NCBI GenBank assembly: GCA_905250075.1
Contig: CAJNOP010000004.1
Location: 2,402,577 to 2,466,576 of the forward strand
Reading direction: 5' to 3'
From: Rotaria sp. Silwood1
Lineage: Eukaryota; Rotifera; Eurotatoria; Philodinida; Philodinidae
Length of the DNA: 64,000 nt
Below the pieces are notes generated by a model. The model was not told where the DNA came from, searched no databases, and saw only the letters and a list, made by a program, of their open reading frames with translations. This document shows, one piece after another, positions 24,103-37,407 of the stretch; position 1 is the first letter of the stretch, and the number at the start of each line of letters is the position of its first letter. A program made the translations under genes and the position numbers.

Positions 24103-27100
24103 CTATCCATTCATTAAACCCGTAGTATGGTCAACATCCATTTGAGCTATACGATCACCTGTAGTAGTAATCGCTCTTTGTCGTTGACTTTGATCATTAG
24201 CAGCAAATTCTCGAACAAAAGGTGTTTTTGCAGTTCGATTTAAAATCTGAGTTGATGAATCTTGACGAAAATTAACTAATCCACAAACATGACCTAAATA
24301 TAATTATCATAGACATCTGAATAAATAAGTTAATAAATAAATGAACGAAGATCTTACGCATAATTACACAACCTAAAATGATTGATATCCAAATAACAAT
24401 TAATAAAACGATAATGAATAAAAATACTAAAAAAAAAAAAAACAAAATAAAAATTTGTAGAAGAATTTATGATTTCTTTTTTAAGAATTACTTCTTGGTG
24501 CATTTGCACTCGATTTCGATAATTGATTTTGATCTGTTCCAACTATTCTTTTTGATGGTATTGATCTATTCAATTGAATAAAATAGATAATAACAGTAGA
24601 AACAAAAAAAAAAAAGAATGAAACAAACTCAAATAAATTTGGATAATCATTATTTTGACATGTATGATCAGTTTCAATAAAATAATGTAATTGAATATTT
24701 TTATATTTATAAAAAATTAAAAATTTACAAAGCGCCTCTAAAATTGATTCACATTCAATAATTAAATAATCTCCTGGTTTTAAAAATATATCTGCTGATA
24801 AAATTTTCATATTAGTTTCACTATGATTTGATAATATAGATGAATCAACAATAGATTGAACTATTTTTCGACCAAACATACGATAACGTATAATATAAAT
24901 ACTCCACCGTGCATTATCAGTTTTTGAAAATAATGGTTGTATACCATATAATAAACGAGGATAATTTGATATACGACATGAAAAACCTTTTTAAAACTTC
25001 ATATTTATTTATATCAAAATAGATTTTATACATACGTTTGCGTTGTTGTTTATTTCCAACAACTATTGTACCCATATAGAATCGTGGTCTGAATAAAAAA
25101 AAACAGAATTTTATACATTCGTGTCACAAAGGAAGTTTTTCAAATGAGCAATCGCTTGTCAAACCAGACTATGTATATTATACTGACTCAAAATGAGTTT
25201 TGAATACTCTGAAAAAAGTTCGTGCCATTAAGTTTCCTACTGCGAAAATATAACACTTTTATGAGAACTTTTTAAGTGAACATTTTGGTAACAGAAAATT
25301 GATTTTCGAATTTCGACTTGAAATTTTCCATAGAGACAAACCTCAGCGGAAGTCTACTGTGAACGTTTCAGATTTTTCAATTGTCTCTTTCTTGAAATAG
25401 AGAAACATCAAATTTGCTAGTTTATATTTTTCGAAGATTGTGTTATCCTTTCAGAAACTGGTAGTTCTTGTTCTATGTCCTATCTGTTTGTATTGCAAAC
25501 AACAGGTGTTTGCCTTTCCTGGAGTTTTAAATCGTCCTTTCACAAGAGAAAACCTAGATAAAACGCTGATTGTATTTTAGGATATGAACAGCGACAAGAT
25601 CTGAAACATTCAGAACAAAAAAATGTGTCAACAATATGATCAAAAACTTCTGAAAGTTTGCAATTATCGATTATATATATATCAAAGTCATCCCCAAATA
25701 ATGATCATGAATACTTCTAATTAAGTTCATTTCTAAATATTTCCAGTTTAAAATATTAGAAGTTCAATTGATGAAAATTACAAGATCAAGAATTTTATGT
25801 TAGAATTTCTTCAAGTTCAAAGTATTGATTTACCTCTATCTATCTTTGTTAAATAAATAAAAACGAAAAAGACTTTAGTTTTAACAAATAAAGCTACAAA
25901 CAAAGTTTATTTTCAGACATATCTTTTAATATGCGTTGTACTGATCAATATCGAAAAATCTAATTCTAATTTTTAACTAATAAAATTCGTACAATTCAAT
26001 TAGTACTAATAATAAAAGAAAACGAAAAACATACATTACAGTTGAAATAGTAAGAATAACTCCTGATTGATCATTATTCAATTGTTGTTCTTTAAAATAA
26101 GTAACCGTAAATATAATTAATTTTGATTTATCGAATTGAAAACCATGACCTACTTTTCAAAATTAATTCAATTGTACAATAAATAAATTTATCCTTACCA
26201 TCAGCTAGTTCATATGGAGTTAACGATGAATATGATGCCCATTGATAAATTAACATTAAATGACCATTTTTACAAATTGTTTCATCATTATACCTTTAAA
26301 AAAAAACTTATACAAGGTATTTCGTTTTTTTTTTTTTCTTAAAATATCTATACCAAATAGTATCGTATTGATACGTATAGGATGCTACATGGCAAAGATG
26401 AACAGTTATTTGTTGAATCTCTCCATTTAATGATTGAATAAATGGTTCTATTCTGACTAAAATATAAAATTAAAATACATGTGTACGAAATCTTTATATT
26501 TTATTATATTTCTTTAAATTAGATAACTCATTAATTTAGGTGAATATTCTATATAAAAATTACGAAGTGCATCCAATATACATATACATATGAATTAATT
26601 TCTATAAAATTTTGCTATTCTAAAAAAATAATCAATAGTTGCATTGATTTGACACTTAATTGAAAAACAATCATATCTTTTCTTCTTTTTTAACCATCGT
26701 TCCTCTGAATTAATTAATCGATTTTATGAAAGATTGAAACTTTGATTAGTACACTTATATAAACAAAAGAAAAATATCAGTGGTTTTCAAAAGTTTTCAG
26801 CTGAAAAATCTAAAAAAAATCAGGTCAACATTATTTTCGTGCACTTAAGAATCTAATTAAGAGACTATCGAGTATATGAAACACTTGATAAAAAATGTTT
26901 TTCTCTTTTTGTGTGTATTTAATGTAGCGATGTTTAAAACGAATAACTTCAAAATTTTAGTGTTTAATGCTCTTTCTTTCAATAGTTAGTCAACATCAAC
27001 TTTTTACCATTATTATGTCCTTACGAGAATAAAATAGCCAAAACTATTCTGTCAAAGTTGTGTTTGTTATCATTTAAATAAATCACTCAAATTTTTTTAT

Positions 27101-28565
27101 AAGTGATACTAAAAAATAGAGAAACTGACTTTTTCGATAAATCTAAAATGTCAATGTGATAACAATATATCTTCAGCTGGAATTTAAAATCCGAGAAGTC
27201 CAAGTTAAATTTTATATATGTTACACAAGTTTTTATTCTCTAAGAAAAAGTACCTTCAAAGCGAAATGCATAATGGTTTTTAACCTTTTTTTTGACATAA
27301 AAGAAAACATCTTGTTTTTAGCGCTTTTCATGACCATGACATAATTACAGATATATTCGAAATCAGTGTCAAGAACTACATTGAATCAAATACGTTTTAG
27401 AAATACTTTATATCCGATGAAAAACTGACTACTGAGAACCACAGGTGAATTTTTTTATCAGAAAAGAAAATTCTTTAAAATGTATTAGATTCAAAGTAGT
27501 TTTGACACTGATTCTGAATATCTAATTTGTTTTGCTTTATAATTGCGTCATAACAACAAAAACTGCTAAAAAAAAAATTTTTTTTTTTTCTATTGAAAAA
27601 TCATTAAAAAAATGATGTAGGAGAGAAATGTGAGCTTTGTAAAGGTCTCAAGGTAACATTTATTTTTTGAATATTTGATTTACCATGTTCTACAGAATAA
27701 AATTTGTTTAACATATATAAAATTTAGCTTAGAATTCTCTGATTCACCTGATAGGAGTAAGTCATTATCAAATGAGCATTTTAGATTTGTCGAAAGATCT
27801 ATTGTACATTCATATTGATCTTACAAAAACTTGAATCAGTCAAAATTGTATTAAATTGACATAGCTCATTTTGTTAAGTTTTCAATTCTTCATCTATCAG
27901 TATAATTTATAAAACAAAATTTGAAGGATTCATTTAAATGACAGTAAGCACATGTTTTACAGAGTATTTTCTGTTGTTTTATTCTCATAAGAATATGATA
28001 TTGCTAAACAGTCAATATTGACTAACTTTTGAAAGGAAGAGGATTGAATGTTAACATTTTGAAGGTGGCCGTTCCAAACATTGATGTATTCAATGCAAAA
28101 AAAGAAAAGAAAAACAAAATATCGACGATCATACATACTCGATGGTCTTTATAGTTTCTCTTTTAAAAATCTGTATCCATATTCTCAAAATTGCTTAGAC
28201 TTTCTAAAAAAAAATTTTTAAATTCATAATAATAGAAATAAATAACACATAAAAGAAGACCCATGATTCATCTTCTATATCGAAGAAAAGATTTATATTC
28301 AATTAAATAAAAAGTTTACCTATAGACCATTGATCATTGCTGTTAGGCAACGTATATTTTACATGTACTGTTTTCTAAACGAAAAAGAAAAAATAAAATA
28401 TAAACCAATTAAACAATATATATCTATATATACATATGGTAGTTGTCTAAGAGATGTCGTATTTCCTGGGATTTTTATAGTAACATTAAATTTCGTTGAT
28501 AGATCAGAGGTTGTTGCATAAGGAAAAGTAATAACGAATATGAAAAGACATAATAAAAATTGCAT
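24103..28565 (-). CDS. PHM/DBH-like copper monooxygenase homolog, probably inactive, membrane-anchored
   Basis: Nine exons (28565-28434, 28374-28320, 26456-26354, 26293-26199, 26149-26035, 25088-25036, 24986-24492, 24426-24358, 24293-24103) join in phase to 435 aa. After a signal peptide (MQFLLCLFIFVITFPYATT), FNVTIKIPGNTT and YKTVHVKYTLP mirror the start of peptidylglycine monooxygenase (PHM). ITVHLCHV stands for VHHMLLFGC, W115-A for the ILYAWA block, VTYF for the metal-site VHY, SGVILTIS for SGVSLHLT, and PGDYLIIEC for FGDILAARC. Of the copper ligands known in PHM/DBH, the HH pair is reduced, VHY is VTY, the HTH pair reads YIIRY, and the last Met is replaced in NIQLHYF. It is therefore likely a non-catalytic secretory-pathway protein. 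A hydrophobic helix (IFLFIIVLLIVIW) near the C-terminus anchors it, with a cytoplasmic tail of about 65 residues. A second hydrophobic run at 24628-24566 may be a 63-nt in-frame intron; splicing it gives 414 aa and a single-span protein. Confidence 0.72.
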
Positions 28566-30416
28566 GTTAACGGCAATATATTTGACTTCACGTATTCAAT
28601 TTTTCACCTTATAGAATTATATTTGTAATTAAGTAGCAATGCAATACGAGAAGGACGACAAGTAGAAATAAAAGAAAGAGAACGATGTTTAGTAAGAAAT
28701 TTGCTTTTTTTTTCTTCTTCATTACCATAAATATTCATTAAAAAATTTTTTTTTCTCGAAAAAGATATACTTATACAGATTATAAAGCGTGACAGCTTCT
28801 TCATAAAAAACACATACCTACAGGTTTTACAAATGCATAATAATTTTTTTGTCAGGTAGAGTAAAACTGGTTTCAAATAGTAAAAAAAAAAAAAAAAAAA
28901 GCAATAAATTTTGTTTCATATAATAAAACGAACAAGAATAAGATTTCGGTGTATTAATGACACTTTACATGATGATTCTTGCCTTTAGAGTAATGAAATT
29001 TTAGATGTATAATTGAGTACTTTCATAGGTTGTGAATAACAAATGTTGGAGGTTATCAAAATAATTATTTATAGAGTTCTTGTCACTGACAATTTTGATA
29101 AATGCTTTTGTAAATCGATACATAAAAGTTAGTACAAAGATCAAAATACTAAATAACTTCTTTTCCTAGATCTATGATGTATCTCAATGTTTTTTTACTT
29201 CAACACTAAGATTTCTGTACGAATTTGTCAAAACTTCTAACGAATTAAACTATAACATCTGATAAACAAATAATTATTCTGATAACTTCAGATTTTTATA
29301 ATTAACAATTTATGAAAGTAATAGATCATATGTCGAAAATTTTGAAAAATTTTCATTATTCTAAAGGTTTGAATTATTATCGATATTCAGGAATATTATT
29401 TTTATCCATTTTTATTGCTTTTTTATTACTTAAAATTCGTTTTGCGTACCTCTTAAAAAGAATGTTATCAAACATTCAATATATGACAAATATCTTCTTT
29501 ACTAAAGCTTAAATATTATCATTCAAAGTTATTATAGCATAGTTCAGTTAATAATTAAACCAAGGATTTTTGACCTCATCATTAATACATATCACTAGGA
29601 TTTAGTCGAATAGAATTGCATAAATACATACTTTTCAAGGAAATATTTCAAATATTCAATGTCATGATAATACAATCTCATAGCTATTTTATTCTGTAAA
29701 TCCAGTCAACTACAACTTCTATTGTTATGTAACTCACAAACTTAATCATATGACTGTAAATATAGTCATTGTCTCAAATGTTCAACTTTATTCTAAAAGG
29801 TGTTATTCACAGATATAAAACTGTTTTTTTTTGGTATAATTTACATACATAAACTCTACACTAAAATTTCAAATAAGAAATTTCGATTTTATTTTTACAA
29901 GTGTCTTTTTTTAATTTTAAACAATGTGTTGCATGACATATTAGTCTTAAAATATTCTAAACAAGCATCGAAAATAGATAAGTGAAGATACACAAAAGAT
30001 TATTATTCACACCGCACACCTACACTCAATTATTCAGTTATCAAATAAAAATATCTACATTTTTGGTAGTCATGCTTTTCTTTCGTTTATGTTAATTATA
30101 TGTTCTGTCTTATGATATGGTAGATTATTCGAAACATTCTTACATTTTTTATTTTTTTTTTGCTTAATTAATATTAATAGATCTATACATTTCATATTCA
30201 AGGACATAATCAAGTAAAAGAGAAAAAAAAAAACAAAATATTTATTCTTTTTCTGTATCAGTCATAAATACTACATAGGTTAGTGTTTTTTTTTTGTCTT
30301 TATTCAAGTAGAAATAAACTAAAATAATTTGTTGTATGTATTGTTGTTGTTATTTTAAATTGCAGAATTAATGAATTTATTAGAAATATATATGTATATA
30401 AATAAAAGAATGTTAT
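28566..30416. other. Intergenic between PHM-like and XDH genes
   Basis: No gene seen. On the minus strand CTATAAGG at 28614-28607 lies about 45 bases before the PHM-like ATG and could be its TATA element. The rest is A/T-rich with poly-A runs (28883-28900) and the 3' region of XDH. Confidence 0.4.
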
Positions 30417-33400
30417 TTAATAAGAACCACGAGCTTGAAATATTTCATGTTTATCAATACATGCACGTTCAGTAAATTCATCAGCACATGCCATACGAAG
30501 TCGTTCAACTGTAGCTGGTGAATTTAATACAAAATATTCTGAATAACCTTGTTGTTCTCGATAAGCTTTACAAGCATTTTTCAGTGCAAAAAATACTGCA
30601 GCACCAAGAAAAAGTGGTGGTTCACCAATAGCTTTTGATGAATAAATAGCTCGAGGATTCGGTGCATTAGAAAGAAGTTCAACACGCATATCAATTGGAA
30701 CATCATTAAATGATGGAATTTTATATGTACCTGGTCCACGAGTAAATAAAGCACCTGCTTTTGTCCATGGATATTTTTTATGATCACCCCAAATAAGTTC
30801 TTCCATTGTAAATAAACCAACACCTTGTATAAAAGCACCTTCAATTTGACCAATATCAATTTGAGGATTAAGTGATGTACCAACATCCTACAAGAAAAGA
30901 AAAAATAAATAAATTGAATAATAATTTAATTCTTAAGAATATTTACCATAAGAATATCAGTACGTAACATATGCCAATCACCTGTTAATGTATCTAATTC
31001 AACTTCAACTGTTGCAGCACCTTGTGTAAAATAATTAAAATTTGCTCGATTGTTTGGAAAATCTCCACCTACTGGTTCTGGTGTTGCATAATAACCATGT
31101 GCACATAAATCAATACGTGAAAAATATGCTTTTTTAACCAAATTTTCCCATGAAAGATTGACATCATCATCAACAAGAAGTTTATTTAAACGTTCACGTA
31201 TTTGTTCACATGCTATACGTATAGCCATACCATTTAAATCTGATGAAGCTGATGCTGCTGTTGGACTTGTATTAGCTACTTTATCTGTAGCTGTTTCACT
31301 TATACGTACACGATTAACATTACAACCTAAAACTTCAGCAGCTACGGATACCATTTTTGTATGAAGACCTTGACCCATTTCCGTACCTAAATTTAGAAAA
31401 AAAAATTTACATTTCACATATCTTCCTTATTTATTTGTATTGCATACCTCCATGGCTGATTAATACAGAACCATCTTTATATATATGAACTAAAGCACCT
31501 GCTTGATTAAGAAATTTAGCTGTAAATGAAATACCAAATTTTGTTGGAAGAATAGCTATACCACGTTTTCTATATTTATGTAATTTATTAAATTCTTCAA
31601 TATTTTTTTGTCGTTGAATAAAATCACTTGATTCGGTAAGTTCATCCATTAATCGAGGTATATTCCATCGTTCTATTGGTTGACCAAAATGTGTTAAATC
31701 TCCTTCTTTATACATATTTAAACGACGAATAATAAGTGGATCCATTTTAAGATATGTAGCAACATGTTCAACAATTGTTTCACAACCAAAAAGACCTTGT
31801 GGACCACCAAAACCACGAAAAGCTATAAGAAGAAGATAAAGTTTATTAGCCAAGTCCATTTTGAATTAATATGTGGAACTCATATGTATTCTTTAGTCTC
31901 ATTATACTAATACAAAATATGTAAAGTGAAAAATCTTTCTCACAGACTATAGTTGTTTGCTAAGGTTAATTGTTCGTCAATGAAACGCTCTGTCTTCTTT
32001 GATTCTGCATTTCGAACAGAAATGTCTTCTATTGCTTATTTGTTTTGTTCCTATTTGCTCATATTTGTATTCCGTTTTTCTTAATTTAACATCATTATTC
32101 TTATTTTTATTCGTAATTTAACTTGCAAATAAGCCTGTAGTACACACTCATTGTCCTGTCGTTAATGTCATTCAGTGCATTTTGCCCTCGACATCTAAGT
32201 TCTGTAATAGGAAGATCTACAAAAGTTCGACTTAAAACTTACATTCATTATTAGTTCCACAAATGAAATTATATAATGAATGTCAATAGAATCTTTCAAT
32301 AAACAAACCTGTGTTTGATGGTAAATGTGTTTTACATAGACGTCCTCGTACTCGAATATTTGAAAATCGATATGTATTATCAATATGAAGAAGTGCTCGT
32401 TCTAAAACTGGCATTGAAAGATCATATGAACACCCAGCATTACTCCATAAATAAACGTCAAGTGCTGTAAATTGACCTTCATTTGTAAAACCAACTTTAT
32501 ATTTAATTTTAAATGGATGACGTTGTCCAGTAACAGACATATCAACATCACGTTCAATATTCATACGAACAGGACGACCAACTTTTACAGCAGCTGCTGC
32601 TACAGCAATGGTTGGAGTGATTCTATATATATATATATATATATATATACGTATAGATTAAAAATTAAAAGTCTATCACAAATTATTTAATTTAATTGAC
32701 TTACGATCTTGATTCTTTACCACCAAATCCTCCACCCATACGTTTAACATGACATGTTATATGACTAACATCATAACCAAGTGCTAATGCAGTTAATTCT
32801 TGAGTTTTACTTGGATTTTGTGTTGATGAATATAATGTAAGTTCTTGATCATCATTAGATGGTATAGCCATACAGCAATTTGTTTCTAAATAGAAATGTT
32901 CTTGACCACCCATTAATATTGTTCCTTCAAGAATATGTTCAGCTTCAGAAAATGCTTTTTCAATATCACCTTGTCGAAGACATCGTTCATCATCTAAATA
33001 AGAATGATGTTCAATCGCATCATCAATTGTAAAAATTGTTGGTGTCAATAGTTCATATTCAATTTGTACAAGATGTCCAGCTGCATGTGATGCACGTTCA
33101 GTTTCACATAAAACAATACCAATAATAGAACCCACACATGGTGTTATTGCTGAGACAAATACTTCTTCATCATGTACAATATCACCTGTCATATTATCAC
33201 CTTTAATATCAGTATGATTAACAAATGTAACGAAACCCGGTACTTTAGAAGCAGCACCAAGATCTAATTTCGAATTCGAAATAAGTATAGTTTATATCTT
33301 ATAAATAAAAAGCAATTATTTGCTTACCAACACTCTTAATTCGAGCATTAGGTTGTGTTGCAAGAACAAATGCAGCATAAAGTGTATTAGGTAATGAAGG

Positions 33401-35486
33401 CATATCATCCGTATATTTTGCTTCACCTGTTGTTTGTAAATAAGCTGAACGATGAGGTAATGATGTACCAACGAATTTTTGTGAAACTGGTCGTTCAGGA
33501 ATTATTTGTTGACCATGAGATACAGCTCGATGATAGGCATGAGCAGCTGAAAGTTCTTTCGGATCAAGAGATGATTGTTGTAATTCAGAACAAACATAAA
33601 CATAAAATTTAAACAGAAATGATTGAACCAATGTTCGTCTAAGAATACAACAAAAGAAAAACATTATAATGAAACTTTTTTCTCTTTTATTATTTAACAA
33701 TACCTATATTCTGGTTGACCACCAGGAGTAAGTTCATCTAATGGCATTTCTTTTAATGCTAGTTCACATGCTTTATTAATAATTGTTCTTGACCATGTTT
33801 GTCCGATTAATTCTTCTTGAGTATTTTTTGCTAGAATTGTTGTTGGTCCCATTCCACCAAAAGAAAAACGTGCAGAAACTATACGCCATTGTTGTTTATC
33901 TGTTGTATTCATAGGTTCAAGTTCAACATGAAGACCAGCACTAACAATACCAATATCATCATCACGACGACGTGCTTGTTTATATGAACGAAGAAATGTT
34001 TTATTTGTTGTTGATGTTGGTAATGGAATATGAACACTAACAAGTACTTCATCATCTGTCATTGCTACACGACGATAAGCGAGAAAAAAATCTCTTAATG
34101 GTACAAATCGAATTGAATTTGTTTCTGCACGATGTAATTCTAAAACAGCATTAGCAGCTTGAAGTACTGGATTAACATCCGAACTAAAAAAAAAACAATA
34201 AACAAGAAGAATTTTTTCTTGTTATTATGGATTTAAAAAAAAAAAATAAATATAAAAATCTTACATAGGTGAAGCATTAACAATATTTCCACCAAGTGAA
34301 GCAACATTTCGAATTTGTGTTGATGCAAAATATTTTAATTGATCAATAATAGCTTGACAAATTCCACCATCAACATTATGATCGTTCCATTCTTTAAGTT
34401 TAGCTTGTAAACATGTTAATGTAACACCAGCACCAAGAATTAATGCTGTTTGTGTACGTTTAAGTTGTTGAAGTTCTTCAATATGTGTTACAGATATAAA
34501 ACGTGGATATTTTAAACGTTTAAATTTTGTTTCAATTTGTACTTCTGTATTACCAAAAACAAGTTTTGATGCACTACCAGGATAAGTAGCACGAAGATGA
34601 AGTAATTCATTAAGAGTTATAGGACGATACCATTCAACTAATGAACCTTTTCAAAAAAAGAAAAAGAAAAAAAAAGTAATTAAATAATTATGTAAAAAAA
34701 TAATAAACCTTTAATATAAATTGATTGAGGAACATGTTGACGTAATTCTTGAGGAAATTCTACTTTTTTAATTTCTTTATCAGTATTTTTAACAAATGTA
34801 AGACATTTATCTAATGTTGTTGATATTGGTTTTGATATTGATGAATCTTTTGATGGTAATTTATGAATATCTTTTGCAAATGTTTTTGCAGCATCAAGAA
34901 TAGGTCGATAACCAGTACAACGACAAAGATTTCCATCAAATGCATCTTCAATATCTTGCATTGTTAATGATGATGAATTCGAATCATTTGTTGATGTTAC
35001 AGTTCCATATAATGACATAACAATACCAGGTGTACAAAAACCACACTGAGATCCAAACATGTCAGCAAGACGTGATTGAGTTGGATGAATATTTGATTTA
35101 GCAACTGAACCTAATCCTTCAATTGTTATTATATGACATCCATCAATAGAGCAAATTGGTGCAAGACAAGCATTAACTGTTCGATGTTCAAGTTCATCAG
35201 AATGTCGATTAAGACATTGGGATATAAGTACTGTACATGCACCACATCCACCTTCACCACAACCTAATTTTGATCCAGTTAAATTAAGTTCTATGTAGAT
35301 ATAAATGTGTTAAAAATATGCATCGATAAATAAAAATTCAATAGAATAATTCTTACTATTTCTAAGATACCAAAGAAGAGTCCAATCAGGTTCAACATGA
35401 TGTTCAATTATTTTTTTTCCATTGACATAAAACAATAGATAATCTACTGTTGGATGTGTGGCTTGTTGAGAAATTTCTTTAACCAT
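30417..35486 (-). CDS. XDH: Xanthine dehydrogenase
   Basis: Ten exons (35486-35357, 35290-34709, 34646-34265, 34183-33704, 33638-33328, 33263-32705, 32622-32309, 31822-31448, 31386-30947, 30887-30417) give 1347 aa, the usual XDH length. The enzyme oxidises hypoxanthine to xanthine and urate in the cytosol. It carries two 2Fe-2S clusters ([10 protein letters not shown] at about 54-63 with C86; QCGFCTPG at about 126-133 with LCRC at 166-169), an FAD domain ([10 protein letters not shown]), and the molybdopterin domain ([32 protein letters not shown]). The residues that separate XDH from aldehyde oxidase are present: E812 and R890 at the bovine E802 and R880 positions, plus the general base E1280 (bovine E1261). 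So this is XDH, not AOX. Two introns use GTTT donors. It needs sulfurated Moco, made by the sulfurase encoded upstream on the same strand. Intron 6 contains an AT repeat at about 32625-32648. Confidence 0.96.
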
Positions 35487-36729
35487 GTTTTGTTTTCGAT
35501 AACTATATCAATATGCAGATCAGTTTATGTGCTCTTGTTTTTAAAGATAATGAAAATGAAAAAATAGAAAAACATGTATCAAACAACAAACAACATAAAA
35601 GTGATAAGAATTATGTCCTACGTTGTTTTATCATACGCGTGATATAGAAGAAAGCACTTTTGCGTTCTTTCAAATTTGGCCTTGATTTTTCTTTTCAAAA
35701 TTAGAAAACAGAACATTCTGTTATAGATTAAAAACATGAATTAAACTTTTATGATATTTATAGTATTTTTTTTTCTTTCTTCAATCTATAAGTATTTTAT
35801 TCTTCTATCTATTTCAGATATTTTTTGTTTTTTTTTTTCGATATAAATAAGACGTTCAAAAATTTCACCAACGGATTTGTTCATACATTACTTTATATAT
35901 GAGTATGATGACTTCCATCGTGTCAAACCTATATATGTATAAATATTGAAATATATTTTAAAGACTTCTAAATATACTGAGAAAAACTCCGCAAAGTTGG
36001 ACTTACAGTGAAAAGATGTGGATTGTAACTCAAGAACATTGAACATATTCCTATCAAATGAAAGATCTCATCAACAAACTACGAAACTTAAAATATCAGT
36101 TGCTTATAACGTGCACATGTTGGCATATTCAAATTTTTAGATATTTAAATTGTGTGGAATGTAGAACAAGTCAGGTTGGTGTTGGACCCAATCCTAAGAG
36201 TTACAGTCAACTATGACTTAAGATTAGCGTCAAGGTTGTCTGAGAAATGTGTGAAAGTTCGATAAAGCTCGCCGAGTCGCATGAGAAAATGAAATTTTAT
36301 GAAGGTCAAAAATTTTGATATAGTTTTTTCTATATATAAAAAGGATAGTATCCTGGACTTTTCTCTTCAAAGGGCTTTTTTTTCTGTATTTGAAATATGC
36401 TCTAATGTGACTTGACGAGTTCTATCCAATCATGATAAAAAGAGAGAGAATGCATCTTGTTGCAACTTTGAATTATTGGCAGATAATATCTATTGTAAAT
36501 ACTTAGACATTCAAATATCTCAATCTGTGCACGTCACAAACAGCTATTATTTTAAATTTGTTAATTTTCCAGTAAGACCTTTGAGTTATAATCCACATTC
36601 ATCCCATTATTATTTTTATATCTTGAAAAGCCAGTTGCTAGTCGATATTTACGAACGTAGCATGGCATCCACGAAAATAGTTTAGATAGAAATTGCGACC
36701 TTTTTGAACCACGTTGAACAAATACCCCA

Positions 36730-36980
36730 GTATGCTCACTTCTAATCCCAGTTGTTATTATTCTCAAATACAATGGTATGCTTATTTATTATCGTGATAC
36801 TGCGTATTGTTGTTGTTACCGATTTCAAATATTTTGGTGTACTTACTGATAAACTTAGTACTGGATATGACAGCTGTTGTTGGTTTCAACTACCATGTTG
36901 TGCTTACTGATAAACGTGTTATTACGTATAATAGTAATTATTGTTTTCAAAATACTGCTATATCAGATATGGTAGATATT
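36730..36980. repeat. Degenerate tandem repeat, period about 61 bp
   Basis: Three to four diverged units. The word GTATGCTTA, GTGTACTTACTGATAAAC or GTGCTTACTGATAAAC recurs at 36776, 36837 and 36898 (61-base steps), each preceded by a TTGTTGTT/TTTCAA stretch. Short open frames across it are a product of the repeat. Confidence 0.5.
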
Positions 36981-37407
36981 GCTAGCGTATCAATGAAGAA
37001 CAAAGCGAAAATATCGTAATCTCGGCGTATCCCAAGAGCATGTCAGAACTTTTCTCGAGACCTTCTCAGCTTTTTCAAGTCAACTATGAACGTGCATTAC
37101 GAGCATACCAGTTTAAGTTCATTCTATATAAATCTTTTTGACTCTAAAGTTTAAACACAACATCATACTTCACTGACACTCACATCTTGTTGTACGATCG
37201 AACATTTGCACTTTATTGTCAGACAGACTTATATGAAATGAACTCAAACTGATATGTGCGTGACACACGTTGGTAGTGACTTGAAATAACCAAGAAATTC
37301 TACGAGATAGCTTTAACATATCCTTGACGTACACTAGAGCACGAAATGTTTGCTCTATTTTCCTTGCCGAATGCTTTCACACTCAATAAGTCTAATTATG
37401 AGCGCAA

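Noticed and set aside
30581..33612. Several frames overlapping XDH exons in other phases
   Set aside because: They are shadows of the XDH exons, whose ten-exon chain is open and matches the family throughout.
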